From: Chryseobacterium sp. 18061
GTDB taxonomy: Bacteria; Pseudomonadota; Gammaproteobacteria; Enterobacterales; Enterobacteriaceae
Direction of reading: 5' to 3'
NCBI GenBank assembly: GCA_902706205.1
Contig: CACSKA010000003.1
Span: 248,001-312,000, forward strand
Length of the DNA: 64,000 nt
The position numbers and the translations under genes are program-made. Numbering within the stretch: the first letter of the stretch is position 1; the number at the start of each line of letters is the position of its first letter. Shown in pieces: positions 62,138 to 64,000 of this stretch. The notes under the pieces were generated by a model that saw nothing but the letters and a program-made list of their open reading frames with translations, had not been told where the DNA came from and did not search any database.

Positions 62138-62974
62138 ATGATCATTACCGGAAACACCAGACTGATTGCGCATCTGGGCTGGCCTACGGAAAGTTTCAAA
62201 GCACCGATGATTTACAACCCGTGGTTTGCGGCGCAAAACGTGGATGTCAAAGTGGTGCCGATGGGCGTGCGTCCGGAGGCCTTTGCCACGTTCGTGCCAG
62301 CGCTGTTTCAGATGACTAATCTGGTCGGCGCGCTGGTGACGATGCCGCATAAAGTCGTCACCGCCGGGCTGGTGCAACAACTCAGCCCGACGGCGGCGAT
62401 TGCCGGAGCCTGCAATGCCATTCGGCGTGAAGAGGACGGCTCGCTCACCGGTGATATGTTCGACGGCGATGGTTTCGTGCAGGGTATTCAGCGTAAAGGT
62501 TTTTGTACGGACAATGCCCGGGCATTAGTGGTGGGCTGCGGCGGTGTGGGATCGGCGATTGCGGCCTCCCTCGCTGCGGCGGGCGTGCCATCGCTCACGT
62601 TGTTTGATACCCGTGAGCAAACCGCTCAGGCGCTGGCCATGCGCCTGCTACGTCATTATCCGACACTTGACATCAGGCTGATGCAAAAGGATCCGCAGGG
62701 CCATTCGCTGGTGGTAAACGCGACACCGATGGGAATGAAACCTGGCGACCCGCTGCCGCTGGATGCTGACCGCCTGACACCCGGCACGTACGTCGGCGAA
62801 GTGGTCATGAGCCAAATGTGGACGCCGTTCTTGCAGGCGGCAATGGCCCGCGATTGTCAGGTGCAGCGCGGCACCGACATGTTATTTGAAATGATCCCCG
62901 CCTATCTGAAGTTCTTTGGCCTACCGGTCGCTACCCCTGAACAGCTGCGTGAGCGGGCTGAGATCAGGGAATAA
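62138..62974 (+). CDS. shikimate dehydrogenase family oxidoreductase
   Basis: 278 residues. Family motifs: N-terminal substrate domain with LVTMPHKVVTAG (catalytic Lys), GACNAIRREEDGSLTGDMFD (catalytic Asp in the FDGDGF segment), NAD(P) site VVGCGGVGSAIAASLAAAG, and VVNATPMGM. Less typical than AroE at several positions, fitting a catabolic shikimate or quinate dehydrogenase feeding QuiC. Ten bases after the transporter gene; same operon. Confidence 0.87.
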   Translation: MIITGNTRLIAHLGWPTESFKAPMIYNPWFAAQNVDVKVVPMGVRPEAFATFVPALFQMTNLVGALVTMPHKVVTAGLVQQLSPTAAIAGACNAIRREEDGSLTGDMFDGDGFVQGIQRKGFCTDNARALVVGCGGVGSAIAASLAAAGVPSLTLFDTREQTAQALAMRLLRHYPTLDIRLMQKDPQGHSLVVNATPMGMKPGDPLPLDADRLTPGTYVGEVVMSQMWTPFLQAAMARDCQVQRGTDMLFEMIPAYLKFFGLPVATPEQLRERAEIRE

Positions 62975-63047
62975 GCGGATTCGACTGGCGTTCCCTGTTT
63001 GCCCGGCTAAGATAATCGCTTTCGAACCGGGCAAAGATTTCACACTG

Positions 63048-63773
63048 ATGACCACAACCCTTCACGTACTCGCCGCAGGCAGCCTCAAGCGGGCATTTAT
63101 TCCGCTGTGTCAGCATTTCAGCCAACAAACCGGTATTCCTGTTTATGTCGACTTTGGCCCAGCTGGCCTGCTGCGGGAGCGCATCGAAGCCGGTCAGCGC
63201 TGTGACCTGTTTGCCTCCGCGAACACCCGGCATCCGCAAATGCTGCTGGCGAGCGGACGCGCGCAGGCGGCGACTACCTTTGCGTTTAATCGTCTGAACC
63301 TCACGGCCCGTAAAACCGCGCAAACGGAAAATGCCGACTGGCTCAGCCTGCTGTCGAATCCGGCGCTGCGGTTGGGGACGTCGACGCCCGGATGTGACCC
63401 CTCTGGCGATTACACTTTTGAGCTGTTTGCCCGAATTGAGGCGCAGTATCCGGATATCAAGCTGTCCATCCGGGCACAGCAGATGGTGGGTGGCAGAGCG
63501 TCGTTAATCGTTCCTGCGGGGGAAATTGCCAGTGCGTGGCTGATACGTCAGAATTTGACCGACCTGTTTGTCGGTTATGCGCATTATGCTCAGGCGCTGG
63601 AAAACTCGGACGATTTGCGCATTCTGCCGCTGCCGGATGCGTATCAGACGCGCTGTGAATATCAGCTGGCGCGGCTCAGTGACGCTGCGCACTCGCTGGA
63701 ACAGTTTATTGTGGCATCAGAAGGCCAGGCGTTTTTACGTGAGGCCGCTTTTTTAACGCTCGATGGCAAATAA
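63048..63773 (+). CDS. ModA-like substrate-binding protein without an obvious signal peptide
   Basis: About 241 residues from MTTTLHVLAAGSLKRAF. Fits the molybdate-type binding fold: LAAGSLKRAFIPLCQHF, FGPAGLLRERIEAGQRCDLFASA, RLGTSTPGCDPSGDYTFELF, and a C-terminal EGQAFLREAAFL. No cleavable signal peptide is seen either at this ATG or in the longer in-frame reading from 62916, which is odd for a periplasmic protein. Overlaps tail-to-tail with an ABC ATPase gene. Ligand unknown (oxyanion possible). Confidence 0.7.
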   Translation: MTTTLHVLAAGSLKRAFIPLCQHFSQQTGIPVYVDFGPAGLLRERIEAGQRCDLFASANTRHPQMLLASGRAQAATTFAFNRLNLTARKTAQTENADWLSLLSNPALRLGTSTPGCDPSGDYTFELFARIEAQYPDIKLSIRAQQMVGGRASLIVPAGEIASAWLIRQNLTDLFVGYAHYAQALENSDDLRILPLPDAYQTRCEYQLARLSDAAHSLEQFIVASEGQAFLREAAFLTLDGK

Positions 63774-64000
63774 TGGGGCAATGACCTGACGCGGATAGTC
63801 ATCCAGCGTCAGCGTCCTGACTGGCACGCCATACGCCTGATGTAGATGGCGGTCCGTTACTACATTTTCAGTTTTACCCGCCAGCCATTTCCTGTCCGGC
63901 AACAGCATCAGCGTATGGCTCGCCACCTGTAACGCGTGGGTCGGATCGTGCGTCGTAAACAGCACGCTGCGCTGCTGGCGATGTGCCAGGTCGCTTATCA
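63753..64000 (-). CDS. ABC transporter ATP-binding protein, C-terminal part
   Basis: Open to the window edge; about 81 codons seen, ending LFAIER. The H-loop VLFTTHDPTHALQVA and the following ASHTLMLLPDRKWLAG mark the end of an ABC ATPase domain. The rest lies beyond base 64000. It may partner the ModA-like protein next to it, or belong to an iron-siderophore/cobalamin-type importer. Confidence 0.75.
   Translation of the reverse strand, partial: ISDLAHRQQRSVLFTTHDPTHALQVASHTLMLLPDRKWLAGKTENVVTDRHLHQAYGVPVRTLTLDDYPRQVIAPLFAIER

Overview
The window is a chromosomal segment of an enterobacterium (Enterobacteriaceae). Nearly all long genes match Escherichia coli K-12 proteins in length and motif, and most lie in E. 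coli order: thrS-infC-rpmI-rplT-pheM-pheS-pheT-ihfA-btuC-btuE-btuD-nlpC-ydiV-selO ... hemP-aroH-ppsR-ppsA ... rprA-ydiK-ydiJ-menI ... sufABCDSE-ldtE-lpp-pykF-fumD. ERIC elements and Fur, Cra, TrpR and RcsB-like sites support this placement. The accessory content (hmu haem locus, a shikimate-catabolism cluster, an extra lpxP-like gene) points to an Enterobacter/Lelliottia/Citrobacter-type genome rather than E. coli, but I cannot fix the genus. No rRNA, tRNA or CRISPR array was seen.

Layout. 1-2.7 kb: clsA (cut by the window edge), yciY, yciI, tonB. 2.7-9.0 kb: yniA, ydiZ, pfkB and ydiY, then a pxpA-type gene, a YbdG-type mechanosensitive channel and an unknown lipoprotein. 9.3-19.4 kb: the translation/IHF/vitamin B12 block, with its leader-peptide attenuator and the AUU start of infC. 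19.7-30.1 kb: ydiV, selO, the haem-uptake operon hemP-hmuRSTUV behind a Fur box, aroH with a trp operator, and ppsR. 30.4-35.5 kb: ppsA, whose leader carries an ERIC element, and a cytoplasmic GH3 glycosidase. 35.5-41.8 kb: a small AT-richer genomic island. 41.8-48.5 kb: rprA, ydiK, two ERIC elements, ydiJ, menI, an lpxP-like gene. 48.7-54.3 kb: Fur-box-preceded suf operon. 54.4-58.1 kb: ldtE, lpp, pykF, fumD. 58.1-64 kb: a TetR regulator divergent from quiC-MFS transporter-shikimate dehydrogenase, then a ModA-like protein and the tail of an ABC ATPase.

The most unusual part is the 6.3 kb island (about 35490-41834). It is bounded by a 31-bp direct repeat that is the 3' terminator of the small RNA gene rprA, so it appears to be integrated at the end of an sRNA gene, with rprA left intact on the right. 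It carries a tyrosine integrase, two minus-strand envelope proteins (a two-helix membrane protein and a lipoprotein), a PinR-like serine recombinase, a 65-residue protein resembling only the C-terminal DNA-binding part of that recombinase, and a 611-residue protein with two CxxC...CxxC zinc-ribbon motifs and an HNH-like stretch. Five same-orientation copies of a motif AGTTANTGCAGTTTCCTTAC are spread through the right two thirds of the island at gene borders and inside the 611-codon gene; no feature explains them.

Functionally the window links iron and haem supply (tonB, hmu, suf, Fur sites), the glycolysis/gluconeogenesis switch (pfkB, pykF, ppsA, ppsR, Cra-like sites), aromatic metabolism (aroH, menI, quiC cluster), envelope upkeep (clsA, lpp, ldtE, lpxP-like, nlpC, rprA) and core translation.
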